A DNA stretch of 51,134 bases from a virus, in IMG/VR virus record IMGVR_UViG_3300001589_000019, positions 1 through 51,134 of that record; one strand, written 5' to 3'. A program made the position numbers and the translations under genes. This document shows, piece after piece, positions 34,956-45,800 of this stretch; position 1 is the stretch's first letter, and each line of letters opens with the position of its first letter. Below the pieces are notes generated by a model. It was not told the origin of the DNA, did no database searches, and saw nothing but the letters and a program-made list of their open reading frames with translations.

Positions 34956-35567
34956 TTAATATTCTTGTTCTAAAGGTGCATCAAACGAATCTTTAATATC
35001 TCTATCTGAATAACTTTCTACTTCATCAGACGTTAGCACATATTCATTTTTACCTGTCTTTTCCATATCAGGACCTTTGTCCATAAAGAAATCGGTTAAC
35101 TTTTGATTATATGGGTAACTATCTAAACTTCTTAGTTGTAACTTTTCTTCAGGTGATTTTTGACGATATTTTTCAACTTTATCTTCTAAACTATTAATTT
35201 TAACTAATATTTTATCCATATCAGATAATTTAGAAGTAAGGTCATTTAACCTATCCATCATACTATCCATATATTCCTCTTGTTTAGTTGACATATCTTT
35301 TTGAGTAGTAACTAAATCAGTTATATCTAATTCTTCTGTTCCACTCTCTTCAACATCTGAATCAGATGAAGGTTCGTCCACAACTTCAACATCGGGGTCG
35401 GAATCAACATCAACAGGTTGTACATCATCAATCTCAAGTTCAGGACTTTCTAAATCAAGGTCACCACCTTCAATCGGCTCAGGTAAGTCAGTTTCTTGCT
35501 CAGTAATATATTTGTTAATATTATTATATTTACTTATTTCTTCTAATATTTTCTTATCTATAGACAT
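34956..35567 (-). CDS. Acidic coiled-coil protein of unknown function, 203 aa
   Basis: Residues about 25-85 are extremely acidic (DLESPELEIDDVQ, VDSDPDVEVVDEP). They are followed by a predicted coiled coil (MDRLNDLTSKLSDMDKILVKI, split at about 105-135) and then a conserved-looking segment 'LRSLDSYPYNQKLTDFF'. No membrane segment or enzyme motif is present. An acidic, helical, Cys-free protein of this size next to tail genes could be a scaffold, prohead-core or assembly factor, but no family was identified with confidence. It starts 13 bases after the 74-aa gene and ends before a strong terminator. Confidence 0.7.
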   Translation of the reverse strand: MSIDKKILEEISKYNNINKYITEQETDLPEPIEGGDLDLESPELEIDDVQPVDVDSDPDVEVVDEPSSDSDVEESGTEELDITDLVTTQKDMSTKQEEYMDSMMDRLNDLTSKLSDMDKILVKINSLEDKVEKYRQKSPEEKLQLRSLDSYPYNQKLTDFFMDKGPDMEKTGKNEYVLTSDEVESYSDRDIKDSFDAPLEQEY

Positions 35568-35580
35568 TTTGTATTTTTTT

Positions 35581-35805
35581 TTAACCGTTCAAAAGTGTTT
35601 TTACCCCATGAGGTGTTTCAACTCTTAAAGTCCTATTTAGTTTCATAGAATTATCAACTCTTTCTATAAGGCCATCTCTCATTCTTACGGTATAACAATC
35701 TCCAGTGTCTAAATCACAAACTTCTTTGTAACCATTACCCGTATTTTTTTCAGTTATTCTAGTGTCTTTTGACAAAAACTGGTCTAATAATGCTTTAGTA
35801 TCCAT
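35581..35805 (-). CDS. Small protein of unknown function, 74 aa
   Basis: It begins MDTKALLDQFLSKDTRI and contains 'EVCDLDTGDCYTVRMRDG', a short beta-hairpin-like stretch with two Cys. It has its own leader with overlapping TATTTATA/TATAAATA elements and precedes the acidic coiled-coil gene, with which it is probably co-transcribed. The compact two-gene unit lies between the giant hub gene and the replication module. No function is recognised. Confidence 0.65.
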   Translation of the reverse strand: MDTKALLDQFLSKDTRITEKNTGNGYKEVCDLDTGDCYTVRMRDGLIERVDNSMKLNRTLRVETPHGVKTLLNG

Positions 35806-35812
35806 AATGTTT

Positions 35813-35824
35813 TATTTATAAATA
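35813..35824 (-). promoter_or_regulatory. Overlapping TATTTATA and TATAAATA leader element
   Basis: The minus strand reads GTATATTTATAAATAAAACATTATG. It contains TATTTATA (35824-35817) and the exact T4 late box TATAAATA (35820-35813), 7-11 bases before the ATG at 35805. It is the only leader in the window holding both forms in one element. Confidence 0.45.
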
Positions 35825-35849
35825 TACGATAAATGCTCTTTTTCTTAAA

Positions 35850-38800
35850 TTAGTTCGTATTCCAAGTGTTTATTTTAGATTTAAAAACCTTCTCGGCAGT
35901 ATCAAAAAGTTGTTTTGATTCTGTATTTGTGTTTAAATCGTGATTAACTGAAGCAATAATTGAATCATCAATATTACTACCAGCAGTTAATTCTTTATCC
36001 ATAGTAGTAAATCTAAAGGTATAATACCATAAGTACGCAAATGTTTTAGGTAAATTACCATTTATTGTTGTATTAACTAAAAACGCCTCAATTATTTGTT
36101 CATACTGTGAACATACTTGATTCATAAAGTTAATTGAATCCCCTGGTGATTTAAATGAGAGATAAGGTACCGCATAATCACTATCATTAACACAGACTTG
36201 CTCTTCAAAATTAATTGTCCATCTGGCATTTTCTTTAAGGTTTTTTAAGTTGAAATGATTATTATTTATACTTAACACATTGGTTCCTTTACCATTTTCA
36301 ACATAACCAACACCAAAAATAAATCGTTTTACATTATCGTTAAGATTACTACTTCCGTCAATTAAAGTTTTAAATTTAGTCTGAGTAATACTTTTTCGTA
36401 TAATATCAACATAAGGTTTATTAATTTTTTGTACTGCAACACATTTTTGATTATCAGTGATTTGTGTTTTTGCACCACTCTTGTTTGAACTATTTTTTAT
36501 ATTTGTTGAACGGGTAACTGTATCAGCGGTTGAACCAGCAAGAGAAGGAATCCTTCTAACTTCTGATAAATAATTTTGTACAATTTCTCGATTCACACTC
36601 GATATTAGACCATCCGGCATTTTTAATGAGTATTTTGACATACGTACACCCTCAAAACTAGTTTGAAAATCGCTTGTTGTTATATCATGAGTCACACTTG
36701 TTATTAAATAAGGACCGTAAAACATAGGTACGTACCTTAGATTAAAGTACATTGTAGGTTGAATCATAACATTACCCATAGATGTCACACTACAATTATA
36801 ACTAGCCGCTTTATAAAAATTATATAAACTTACCGACTGTTGAGCTACTTTTTGACCATCGGCTTGCGCCCCCATATCCGCAAGTACTTGGAATGTTGGT
36901 TCGATATTTTTTCTTTGAGACATATCAATGTTAATTGATTTAAATATACTTTGGTTTTGTCTTCCAAAATCTACATTAAATGCTACAACTTTATTTCTAT
37001 CTGAAAAATTAGTTACTCCGTCTTCGGACGCCCTAACTCCACTTTGTGAAGGTATTGATAAATCAAAAGAGTCGTCACCATATAAATAATTATCATTTTC
37101 AGGTGAGGTGTTTAATTTTTCTGATGGTTTACCAACATAAATTGCCAATAATTTAGGTTCAGACGTGTGAGTATCAACTTCTAAAAAAGTACCAAAAGTA
37201 TTATTTGCAACATCACTAAAAGCCGGATTTGGCATCCCTTCTTTAACTCTCTCATTTCTACCATAAAAATTAGCGTACGATGGTGTCGGCATAAAAATAA
37301 AATTATTTTTTTCTAAAATTGTACCGATTAAATCTAAGACACTTGTTTGTGCGCTATTACTTTTCAAGAACCCCCTTAATTGATTAATATTAATAATAAC
37401 TTTATTTCCAATAGGTCTATTTGCTTTGTCTAAAAATAAAAACTGTTCGAACAATGTTTTATTTTTAACGTCTTGTCCCGATATCCACCTATCATTAAAA
37501 TTTTTAAATGTTTCCCACAATGATGTTTTCATAGTACCACCCTTATCATCTAACTTAGAAATCCTAACTTGAGTATTGTTTACTTTTACGTTGGGTAGTG
37601 TTTTATTTAACGTCCTAAATATTTGATTTAACATGTCGTTTTGAAATGTGACCTGACCAGACATAAATGAATCAAACGTCTGTTGAAAATCACTTTTAGT
37701 TAAATCATTATTATTCATTTTTTGAGTCATAAAAACTTTAATAATTTGTGATAAATCTCGAACATTTTCTTTAGTAAATTGAATATCCATAGTTGGGAAA
37801 AAATCGGTTATAAACGAACCGTTATCACTATACATTAAATCAAAATCATCATAATAACCGACACGTAAGTATAACTCATCCCAAGCCTCAGGTGACGACC
37901 CTTGACTACCTACTAATGTGGTGGCGTTTGTTGCTGTAGGAACCGACCCTTCTCTATAATAACTAAAATCGATAGGGTCTATAGGTATAAGACTTTCGTT
38001 AGATGAGAATGAATCAAATACTCGTCTACTAAACCTACCTGGATTACCTATTTTTAATATTATATCCCTTTCAAGTATTTGTGTTTTATTTAAATTAACA
38101 AATTGTTCCATTTGTTTGTCTGAAATAGTTTTAGCGTCATTTATTGAATTATCTGTTAGTTCAGGTTTATCGACAATAAGTAAACTTGCCATAACTTTTT
38201 CAATGTTATAATTGTATTCAATATTAAATGACCCTAAATACTCATCATCATTTGGTGTCGATGGGTTAAACACAATATCTTCATAATCTTTATCTTTTTT
38301 ACAAAAATTTAAAAAGTGTTTTTCAAACTCATCTAACATTTCTTTAGAAAATATTGCGAAAATTTCCTCAATAGATTTATATGCTCTGTCATTATCCTTA
38401 TTAATGATATTAAAGGCCTCTTGTTGAGTATCTCCCGTATCAATAACTTTAATATATTGAGTTGTTTTAGGTTTTCTTACCCATTGATTATTATAATAAC
38501 CATAATGGGATGAAGACCATAATGACCTAACATTACCATTTTGAATAGACTTGTTATTAATGTCTATATTTTGAGTTAAGTGACCTTCTGAGTTTAGACA
38601 CTCTCTTTGGGCTTGTGTAAATTTTAAATAACCTGAAGATGGTATTATTAACATCTTAGAATTATTAACTGTGTTTCCTGTATTTCCTGACGTTCCAATC
38701 GCGGATAACAATTCAAAAGTAGATAAATTAAAATCAAAACTATTGTTACCTTCAATATCAAAATATTGGTAGTAACTGTCATAACTTAAAGTATTAAGTA

Positions 38801-41800
38801 CATTATCTTGGTCATATCCCGCAGGTAAAAAATTACTTTGTGATTTACCTAATTTAAATTGACCATTATTAAATAAGTCATTCATTTCAGTATTGGTATA
38901 CCCTATTAAAGGCGATTTACCCGTAAAGAATTTGTAAGTATCATTTACCACTTTAGGATAAAATCCGTTTTTAGTGAATTGATAGTTAAAGTTAACGGAA
39001 ACCCCTGGTAACGTTGGATTTAATATGTTGGGTATAGTAAATGGAACAATTTCAGTTTTTTGAGGAACATAGGTTGTACTCCCACCCGTATAGTTTTGTA
39101 CATCATAAACTTTATTTATATCATTAGTGATTGGGTCATACGCATTGACATAATCAAAATCCTTCCATATTCCGTCAAGAATATCTCCATTACCTATTTT
39201 ATCTTCTTTGTATCTGTGCCATATTGAACCATACTTTAATAACCAAAGATATGGTATTTTATGTATTGCGGCAAATTTACTTAGACCCGCATAAATATTA
39301 TCCCCCCACTTAGTCGTGTTAACTCCAGCGTCGCTAGTATTTCTTGTTAAATATTTTTCACTGAGTGTAGGTAACGGTAATGAATTAAGATAAATATATC
39401 CTAAACCTACATATGGATTTATTACTCCGTTGGTTTCACCTGACACTCCCTTTAATAACGCATTAGTTAAATAAGGGGTATTCAATAGAGATGTTGTCTG
39501 TATTGAGGTTAGGTTATTTGTTGCGGTATCGTAATCGGTACCATATTCTATTGGGCTTTCTGTTAAATAAAAATCTTTATTTTCTCTGTTTAAATAATAA
39601 TCTTTAGCCTGAGCATTTGTTTGATACTGCGTACTATCACTATTATTACTAATATTTTGATTTGGATTTGATGGGTAGTTCTTCTCGTATTGGAAATAAG
39701 TGATAAAATTATTTTTATATCTCATATCTTCGGATGATTGGTCGTCAAATGTTGCGATAGTCTTTTTAAGGATATTAAAGTTCATAACATCAGTAGTACT
39801 ATTAGCCCTATCAATATTTGATATATCATTACCGTTAGAAATATTTTCCTTTAACCATTTAAGATTATTAAATGGGTACACATCCATTAACGTAGTTGCA
39901 TTTGATGACGTTCCCGTAATATAAGTTTCTAAATCTTTTACTGACTCCGTTGATGATATAATCTCTACAGAATTAGTATTCATACTTTCTTGACTATAGA
40001 TACCAAAATCTATATCAACATAACCCTTTATATAGTTTTGAGTATATATATCTCTCGATTTTCTAGCGAAATAACTACCCTCACCGTTATTGGAAATCGA
40101 CAATAAATATTGATTAAATGTTGACGCATTAAATTGAAATTTCTTTAATAACTTCATTAGTTCAGGAATATTGTCTACCCCTTCTTTAATATTTGTTGAT
40201 TCAAAATCAGCTAATACAGTATAAAGTGTTTTTCTAAAATTATTATTTCTTACAACTTTACTATAATTTGCACCTAAATAAGTTCTTTCATACATTTCAT
40301 AAAAAAATGAAACCATTTCTTCGTTAGTATATGGTATTTCATTAAATGGGAATTCCACAGAGTTTATTCCAATGTATTTAGAAACTTGAGTCTCATTACC
40401 ATAATTTATATTAATATTTGGTTTGTCCTTTTCTAAGGAAGAAGTTATATATTCTTCAGTAAATTGTATTTCTGGCCACAGATTGTAATCCCATCCTTGT
40501 ATTGTATTAATAACTGAAGGGTCTCCAGGATAAGTTAGGGTATATTTAGCGTCTTTACCTTCTTCCGTCTCTTCAATAAAATATTGTGGCCACGGATACA
40601 CTATCTGACTATTTTGTAAAGTATCCGCCTTACCTTCAACTTTTACAGTTTTTAATGATTGTTTGGCTACGTCAACTCCAAAAGATTTTTCGGGAGGCAT
40701 AATTGCGGTTAATCTAACTGGATTGTCTCTTACGTCCCAAGCCCGAGTATGAGTTTCATCCATTAATCGATAAAACGCTTCCGAGTTTGCACATATTACC
40801 GCCAAAACATTATTCATGGTTGGGTTAAATCCTAACCCAACATCCGAACTTATCACTTTTTTAGCTAACGCTTCAGATAGTTGTACTTCAATAGCCTCTC
40901 TCTTAGACTTAAATGTCGTTTCAATCTTACCTAATTTAGCCAAAAAACTACCGTTTTCAAAATTAGCGTCTTTAAAAACACTACCAAACGTAATGAGTAC
41001 CTTCTTATTGGCTTCCTGTAATTCACCATCATCTCCAACTTTAAAAGTTTTAGATGAAACCTCAAATTCCGTTTTAATTTTCGATTCGAATTCGGCCAAA
41101 TCTTTATCTGTAGGTTCAGTACCTCTGTTTCGTACGATATATGTTGCCTTGTAATCTATCGTTTCTGGATTAATATCTTCTCTAATCAAATCATTAGCCT
41201 TGATATTAACAGAAATTTTTGAAGGTCGGGTTAACCCATCAATCACATAATTACCAGGATTATAAAATGTTGGGTTATCGGTCAGTGACTTATTACCCTC
41301 ATCAATACCTACCATTAATTTGGATATGGCGGCTCTACGTCCTTGTTCGTTAAGTTCTTTTTTTAATCCATATAAAACACTTGCTTTAGTGTTATTTAAA
41401 ACGTATATATCTCCTTCGTCAATATATTGGCTAAAAAAGTTTTCACCAACCGCGGGATAAAAACTACGTCTATACTTAGTAATCGCCGACTCATATCTAA
41501 CCACATCATTTAATACCGACATATCTTCTTTTGAATAAGCCTCCATAACATATCGATTAAAATACTCTAATCGCATTCTCATTTGATTTAGAGTTATCTC
41601 AGGAAAGTCTTCAGAAATAAGTCCTTTAGCTTTATATAAGGAATAAACTTCTTTAATTTTTTCCATCCCTTTAGTGGTTTCTATCTTATCAATCGCCACT
41701 GTCCCACCAACAGGTATACCTTTAACATTTTCAAGTTCATAACTTTTTGGGTACATGTGTGGTGTGGTATATAAGTAATCTAATAAAGTATCTTTTAAAA

Positions 41801-42506
41801 ATGCATGTGACCTAGCAACGTATGATGTGGTAATTCTATAACTACCATCTGAAGGGTCAAATTGAGCGTTAAAATCTTTTAACATTAACTCTAACTTAAT
41901 CGCCTTTCCGTAATAACCTTTTACCGTTAATATAAAAATTGGGTAAGGTAAGTTCATGAATATAGAATATGGTGATTTATCACCTCTTTCAAATAAAACT
42001 CTCCCTTGTACGTCTGTCATTTCAATAGTAACTGTCGGAACAAAAGCCGGATTCATCTTAATATTAATTCGAGTAATACCTAATAGTTGAGTGTCGACAC
42101 CTCTTCCTGAACTAAAAATATCGTTTTCACCCATGTTATTTTGTCCAGGTAAAAATTGGTCGGTCCATGACGAATCAAAATATTTTGGGTCTTCGGATTC
42201 TTTACCCCCTAAATTAACATTAGGTTCTTTTTGATTTTGTGGGTTACCTTCCATAAAGTTAACCTTTAATTGAGCCACACCCACATTTTTAACGCTATCA
42301 CCATAATTAGAACCGATAGCCAGTTTCGTTCTTGGAATAACTCTAGCCTCTAAATTAGCGTAAGTAATAAGGTTTTCTTGTTTAACATTGCGCTCCTCTA
42401 CTGTACCATCAGAATTGACTACTTTATTAGGGTCAATTACAACAACATTATCATATTCAGTTTGAACATAAACCTTATCATTACCGAAAAATTTATTATC
42501 TGCCAT
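35850..42506 (-). CDS. Giant baseplate hub protein with C-terminal glucosaminidase-like domain
   Basis: This 2218-aa protein fits a fused central hub. Residues about 140-260 contain tube-like beta sequence ('TVTIEMTDVQGRVLFERGD', 'GYYGKAIKLELMLKDF') like the first domain of gp27/gpD hub proteins. Residues about 1917-1970 ('MYFNLRYVPMFYGPYLITSVTHDI', split here as MYFNLRYVP and GPYLITSVTHDI) resemble the closing hub strand. Residues about 2018-2218 look like a peptidoglycan hydrolase of the glucosaminidase/lysozyme fold: 'GYVENGKGTN' with the likely catalytic Glu near 2070, then 'NNNHFNLKN', matching E-S-G-x-G and NN-x-FGIK of glucosaminidases. T4 uses separate gp27 and gp5 (lysozyme); here both roles may be on one chain. 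The start overlaps the gp53-like gene by 11 bases. The middle ~1600 residues are unassigned. Confidence 0.75.
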   Translation of the reverse strand: MADNKFFGNDKVYVQTEYDNVVVIDPNKVVNSDGTVEERNVKQENLITYANLEARVIPRTKLAIGSNYGDSVKNVGVAQLKVNFMEGNPQNQKEPNVNLGGKESEDPKYFDSSWTDQFLPGQNNMGENDIFSSGRGVDTQLLGITRINIKMNPAFVPTVTIEMTDVQGRVLFERGDKSPYSIFMNLPYPIFILTVKGYYGKAIKLELMLKDFNAQFDPSDGSYRITTSYVARSHAFLKDTLLDYLYTTPHMYPKSYELENVKGIPVGGTVAIDKIETTKGMEKIKEVYSLYKAKGLISEDFPEITLNQMRMRLEYFNRYVMEAYSKEDMSVLNDVVRYESAITKYRRSFYPAVGENFFSQYIDEGDIYVLNNTKASVLYGLKKELNEQGRRAAISKLMVGIDEGNKSLTDNPTFYNPGNYVIDGLTRPSKISVNIKANDLIREDINPETIDYKATYIVRNRGTEPTDKDLAEFESKIKTEFEVSSKTFKVGDDGELQEANKKVLITFGSVFKDANFENGSFLAKLGKIETTFKSKREAIEVQLSEALAKKVISSDVGLGFNPTMNNVLAVICANSEAFYRLMDETHTRAWDVRDNPVRLTAIMPPEKSFGVDVAKQSLKTVKVEGKADTLQNSQIVYPWPQYFIEETEEGKDAKYTLTYPGDPSVINTIQGWDYNLWPEIQFTEEYITSSLEKDKPNININYGNETQVSKYIGINSVEFPFNEIPYTNEEMVSFFYEMYERTYLGANYSKVVRNNNFRKTLYTVLADFESTNIKEGVDNIPELMKLLKKFQFNASTFNQYLLSISNNGEGSYFARKSRDIYTQNYIKGYVDIDFGIYSQESMNTNSVEIISSTESVKDLETYITGTSSNATTLMDVYPFNNLKWLKENISNGNDISNIDRANSTTDVMNFNILKKTIATFDDQSSEDMRYKNNFITYFQYEKNYPSNPNQNISNNSDSTQYQTNAQAKDYYLNRENKDFYLTESPIEYGTDYDTATNNLTSIQTTSLLNTPYLTNALLKGVSGETNGVINPYVGLGYIYLNSLPLPTLSEKYLTRNTSDAGVNTTKWGDNIYAGLSKFAAIHKIPYLWLLKYGSIWHRYKEDKIGNGDILDGIWKDFDYVNAYDPITNDINKVYDVQNYTGGSTTYVPQKTEIVPFTIPNILNPTLPGVSVNFNYQFTKNGFYPKVVNDTYKFFTGKSPLIGYTNTEMNDLFNNGQFKLGKSQSNFLPAGYDQDNVLNTLSYDSYYQYFDIEGNNSFDFNLSTFELLSAIGTSGNTGNTVNNSKMLIIPSSGYLKFTQAQRECLNSEGHLTQNIDINNKSIQNGNVRSLWSSSHYGYYNNQWVRKPKTTQYIKVIDTGDTQQEAFNIINKDNDRAYKSIEEIFAIFSKEMLDEFEKHFLNFCKKDKDYEDIVFNPSTPNDDEYLGSFNIEYNYNIEKVMASLLIVDKPELTDNSINDAKTISDKQMEQFVNLNKTQILERDIILKIGNPGRFSRRVFDSFSSNESLIPIDPIDFSYYREGSVPTATNATTLVGSQGSSPEAWDELYLRVGYYDDFDLMYSDNGSFITDFFPTMDIQFTKENVRDLSQIIKVFMTQKMNNNDLTKSDFQQTFDSFMSGQVTFQNDMLNQIFRTLNKTLPNVKVNNTQVRISKLDDKGGTMKTSLWETFKNFNDRWISGQDVKNKTLFEQFLFLDKANRPIGNKVIININQLRGFLKSNSAQTSVLDLIGTILEKNNFIFMPTPSYANFYGRNERVKEGMPNPAFSDVANNTFGTFLEVDTHTSEPKLLAIYVGKPSEKLNTSPENDNYLYGDDSFDLSIPSQSGVRASEDGVTNFSDRNKVVAFNVDFGRQNQSIFKSINIDMSQRKNIEPTFQVLADMGAQADGQKVAQQSVSLYNFYKAASYNCSVTSMGNVMIQPTMYFNLRYVPMFYGPYLITSVTHDITTSDFQTSFEGVRMSKYSLKMPDGLISSVNREIVQNYLSEVRRIPSLAGSTADTVTRSTNIKNSSNKSGAKTQITDNQKCVAVQKINKPYVDIIRKSITQTKFKTLIDGSSNLNDNVKRFIFGVGYVENGKGTNVLSINNNHFNLKNLKENARWTINFEEQVCVNDSDYAVPYLSFKSPGDSINFMNQVCSQYEQIIEAFLVNTTINGNLPKTFAYLWYYTFRFTTMDKELTAGSNIDDSIIASVNHDLNTNTESKQLFDTAEKVFKSKINTWNTN

Positions 42507-42813
42507 AGTAGAAGAAATGTTGTTCCACTGCCGCTTTGTAATCCTGCAAAGAATTTGTTAAGGGAAATGGTATAAAAAGTAGTGCATTATCGGGTATATT
42601 AGATTCTAAACCACCATACTGTGGATTTGCGGCCAATATTAACCAACCAAAATATGGTGATTCGTAAAACTCAAAACTTAATTTATCTAACCGACTACGA
42701 CCAGTTCTAAAGATAAATCTCTTATCTGAAGGTTTTGAGGGTATTCTAACAAACGGAACAACCGATTGTTGTCCATTAACTAAAAAGTCGGTGTATCTAT
42801 TCCAATATCTCAT
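42496..42813 (-). CDS. gp53: Baseplate wedge protein, gp53/LysM tail-protein-X-like
   Basis: This 105-aa protein has the short LysM-like pattern of phage tail protein X and gp53: 'FRTGRSRLDKLSFEFYES' (residues about 35-52), 'WLILAANPQYGG' (57-68), then 'IPDNALLFIPFP'. Gp53 binds gp25/gp6 and joins wedge to hub. It is shorter than T4 gp53 (196 aa), lacking the N-terminal extension. It is packed between the 1586-aa gene (2-base gap) and the hub gene (11-base overlap), consistent with a role at the hub-wedge interface. Confidence 0.65.
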   Translation of the reverse strand: MRYWNRYTDFLVNGQQSVVPFVRIPSKPSDKRFIFRTGRSRLDKLSFEFYESPYFGWLILAANPQYGGLESNIPDNALLFIPFPLTNSLQDYKAAVEQHFFYYGR

Positions 42814-42815
42814 AA

Positions 42816-45800
42816 TTAATTAAATGTTATTTTTCCGTTATATGAGTTGTTACCCCCCGTGTTTAATCCAGAATATAAGTCGTTAAAGTACCCATCTTTA
42901 ATTGAATTGATACTATCTTTAGGTACGTTTACATAATAAAATATTCTTTCTTTTTCTTTAGTAAATGGTGAATAGTCGTTAAACTTCCTAACTGAGCTAC
43001 GTTTACTAAATCTATCTAACTCTCTTTCAGTTTTTCTTTGTACTTTTTCATAGTCCCTTTGTAAGTCATCTACGATATTATTGACGTATCTGTCCCACTT
43101 ATTAATACCACTTAACCTATCATTTAGTAATTTTAATATTACATTGTCCTTATCGTTTAGTATTTTTTGATACATAGCATTCATAAATCGAGAATAATAT
43201 AACCCCTCATCTTGATATTCTATTGAAAATGAATAATCGGGTTTAAATGGTTTTTCCACTAATTGTTTATTATCATCAAATATTTGGTCATAAAATTCCT
43301 GTAAGTCAGTACTTAAAGTCACCATATCATTTTCTATTTCCTCGTAAGTGTTATTTGCGTTTTTAGAGGTTTTGTCAACATTATCAGTGGCTTCCAATTC
43401 TTGTTGTACATTTCTTGCCTTATCCGCAAACCCATCCGTATTAGTCATCACAAAACTTACTTTATCTATGGTATTGATTAGGCTTAGTTGATTATTTACA
43501 ACTTTTGGCATAACACTCATATAATCCGATATATAGTTTGTTTTAACTTCATTAATCAAAGTGATTATATTAAATTTATATAAATCTATATCTGCGTTTG
43601 TGAAATTTTTATTTTGTATTTTTTTTAGAAGTGGTGAGTTATCCGTGTTTACATCATCAATTATTTCATCAAAAAGATTATTTATTTTGTTTTGTAACTC
43701 GTCCTCTTTTGGTTTACCAAATAAATTAGTATCGGTAGTGTTACCAGTGAATCCATCAGTAAAGTACCCCGTTGTTTTACCATCAGTATAATTTCTTTCA
43801 TCAGTAAAGTACGCTAATCCGTCTATAGAATATGTTGTGGCAACTTGAGTGAGTGATTCGGTAATTGAGTTCGCGTAATTTTTAACATCCTCAACCGCAG
43901 TCGCCATTATTGTTTTAAAAGAAGTTTGACCACTAGCAGTACTAATATCGGTTGTTGGGTAAGTTGTTATTTCTTCAGTTTTAACTGTTCCAATTGTAAC
44001 CCCTTTAGTTGGTATGTCCTCATTAGTTGGTCTATTATCAGAACCAAACGTTACGTTACTTTCTATCGACTCCCATATCTCTTGATTTAACTCTTCCCTT
44101 TCTTCTGTAACAACAGACCTATCATCATAAACTTCAGTATTTGCATAGTAATTAAATGAAAGGGCGTTTTGTAATCGATTAACGGGCTCTTTTAATCCTT
44201 GACCACCTATAAAGAAAAATGACATATTAATATCCGCTAACATTGGTTGGACTCCGATTCCTTCCGGATTCAAATCAAAAGTTAATGGCTCATAACTTAT
44301 AGATATTTGGTTAATGGCTATCTTAGTGTGATAAAAATCACCAATCCTTAATATACATATTGGAGGAGCCCCAAATGAAGTATTCTTAGCGTTAAACTCG
44401 GTTGGTCTACCATCATCGCCAATAACGGGAATTGTATCACCAGGTCTAATACATTGTTGTAGAAACGTTAGTCTTGAATTTAAACCTTCGGGTGTGGTAG
44501 AATGAAATGCTGGTTGAAAATACTTTAACTTTTCTTTTATTCCGTTATAAACCATTGGCGAACTTTCTTTAACTAAATTAAAGTAATCACATTCAGTTAA
44601 CAACTTTCTAACTATTATCTTCGCAACCTCTTGTTTTTGTTTTTCAGTTTTTGTTGGTTGTTTCATAACCGGTTTCTCAGGTGTTACAGTTTCTGTTACA
44701 GTATCAAGTACACCTGGAGTATTTTCTTCATCAGTTACCTGTATTTCTTCTTGATATGGTGTTTCTACAACACTATGAAAATAAACTTGTCTACAGGTCA
44801 TCGCTTGTGTTGAATAGATTTTATCCACACCCGTTAAATCAGCGGTACAATCAACCCCATTAATGATTACTTCTTCACCACCAGTAAATTCTTCAATTAT
44901 AAGTTTACCATCATCTTTCCATTGTTGTAACGTTTTTTCACTGTTTAATGGTGTTAATGGTAACATATATTGAGTAACGCTACTAATTCTTCTACTCGAT
45001 AGTGACTTGTTATATGGGGCGGTGTTTGGTGATGACGCAGAGCCATCTAATAAGATTTTAACTGTAGACCCCGCATTTAAAGCTTCACCCACTCCTTTAA
45101 GAAACTCTTGTGTTTGATAAAGAGGACCTTTTGTTTCACCAGTTAATATATTAGTCTCAAAGAAATTTTTAACCCCATTTTTATTATTTGTTGTTGCAGT
45201 ATATACTGATTGTAATGCAATATAGTTTGATAATGTTTCGGGATATGATTCCTGAGTTGTTAGTGATGAAGTAGTAGGTGGTCCAGGTATATCATTGTCA
45301 AAGTAATAAGAAAAGTCATATGTCGATTCTTTTATTTTATCTACGTATTCAACCGTAGCAGGGTCTTCTGTTCCGGGAATATCAGCATTTATCGTATCAA
45401 AACTTTCCTTAACCTCTTCAGGTACAGGTGAGTTAACAATTATCTCATAGATATCACTATAAGTAAATTGTGGATATCTTAAGGCTAATTCATATATGTC
45501 GTATTTTCTACAACCAGCAAAGAATGAATCAACAATACTTGTAACTTTATTGTTATTACTTTGATTAGCCAATTCTTTATCTACTATAGCATTTAATATT
45601 GACGGGTGGTCAACAACTATCTTCCAACTTAAATTACCATTTCTTGTTGTATTATTATATGTGTAAATTGGTTCAGGTCGACCTAAAAATTCATTTGTAT
45701 TCCAATTAGCTGAATTTGTTTCGCTAACTTTCATGTCATATGGTGGAAACCACATTATTCTACCACCATTAGGACCTCTCTCACAATGAGGTAGGTCTTG

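Noticed and set aside
40816-41154. 112-codon plus-strand ORF opposite the hub gene
   Set aside because: It lies antisense inside a 2218-codon gene with strong frame continuity, and has no recognisable motif or spacing to other genes.
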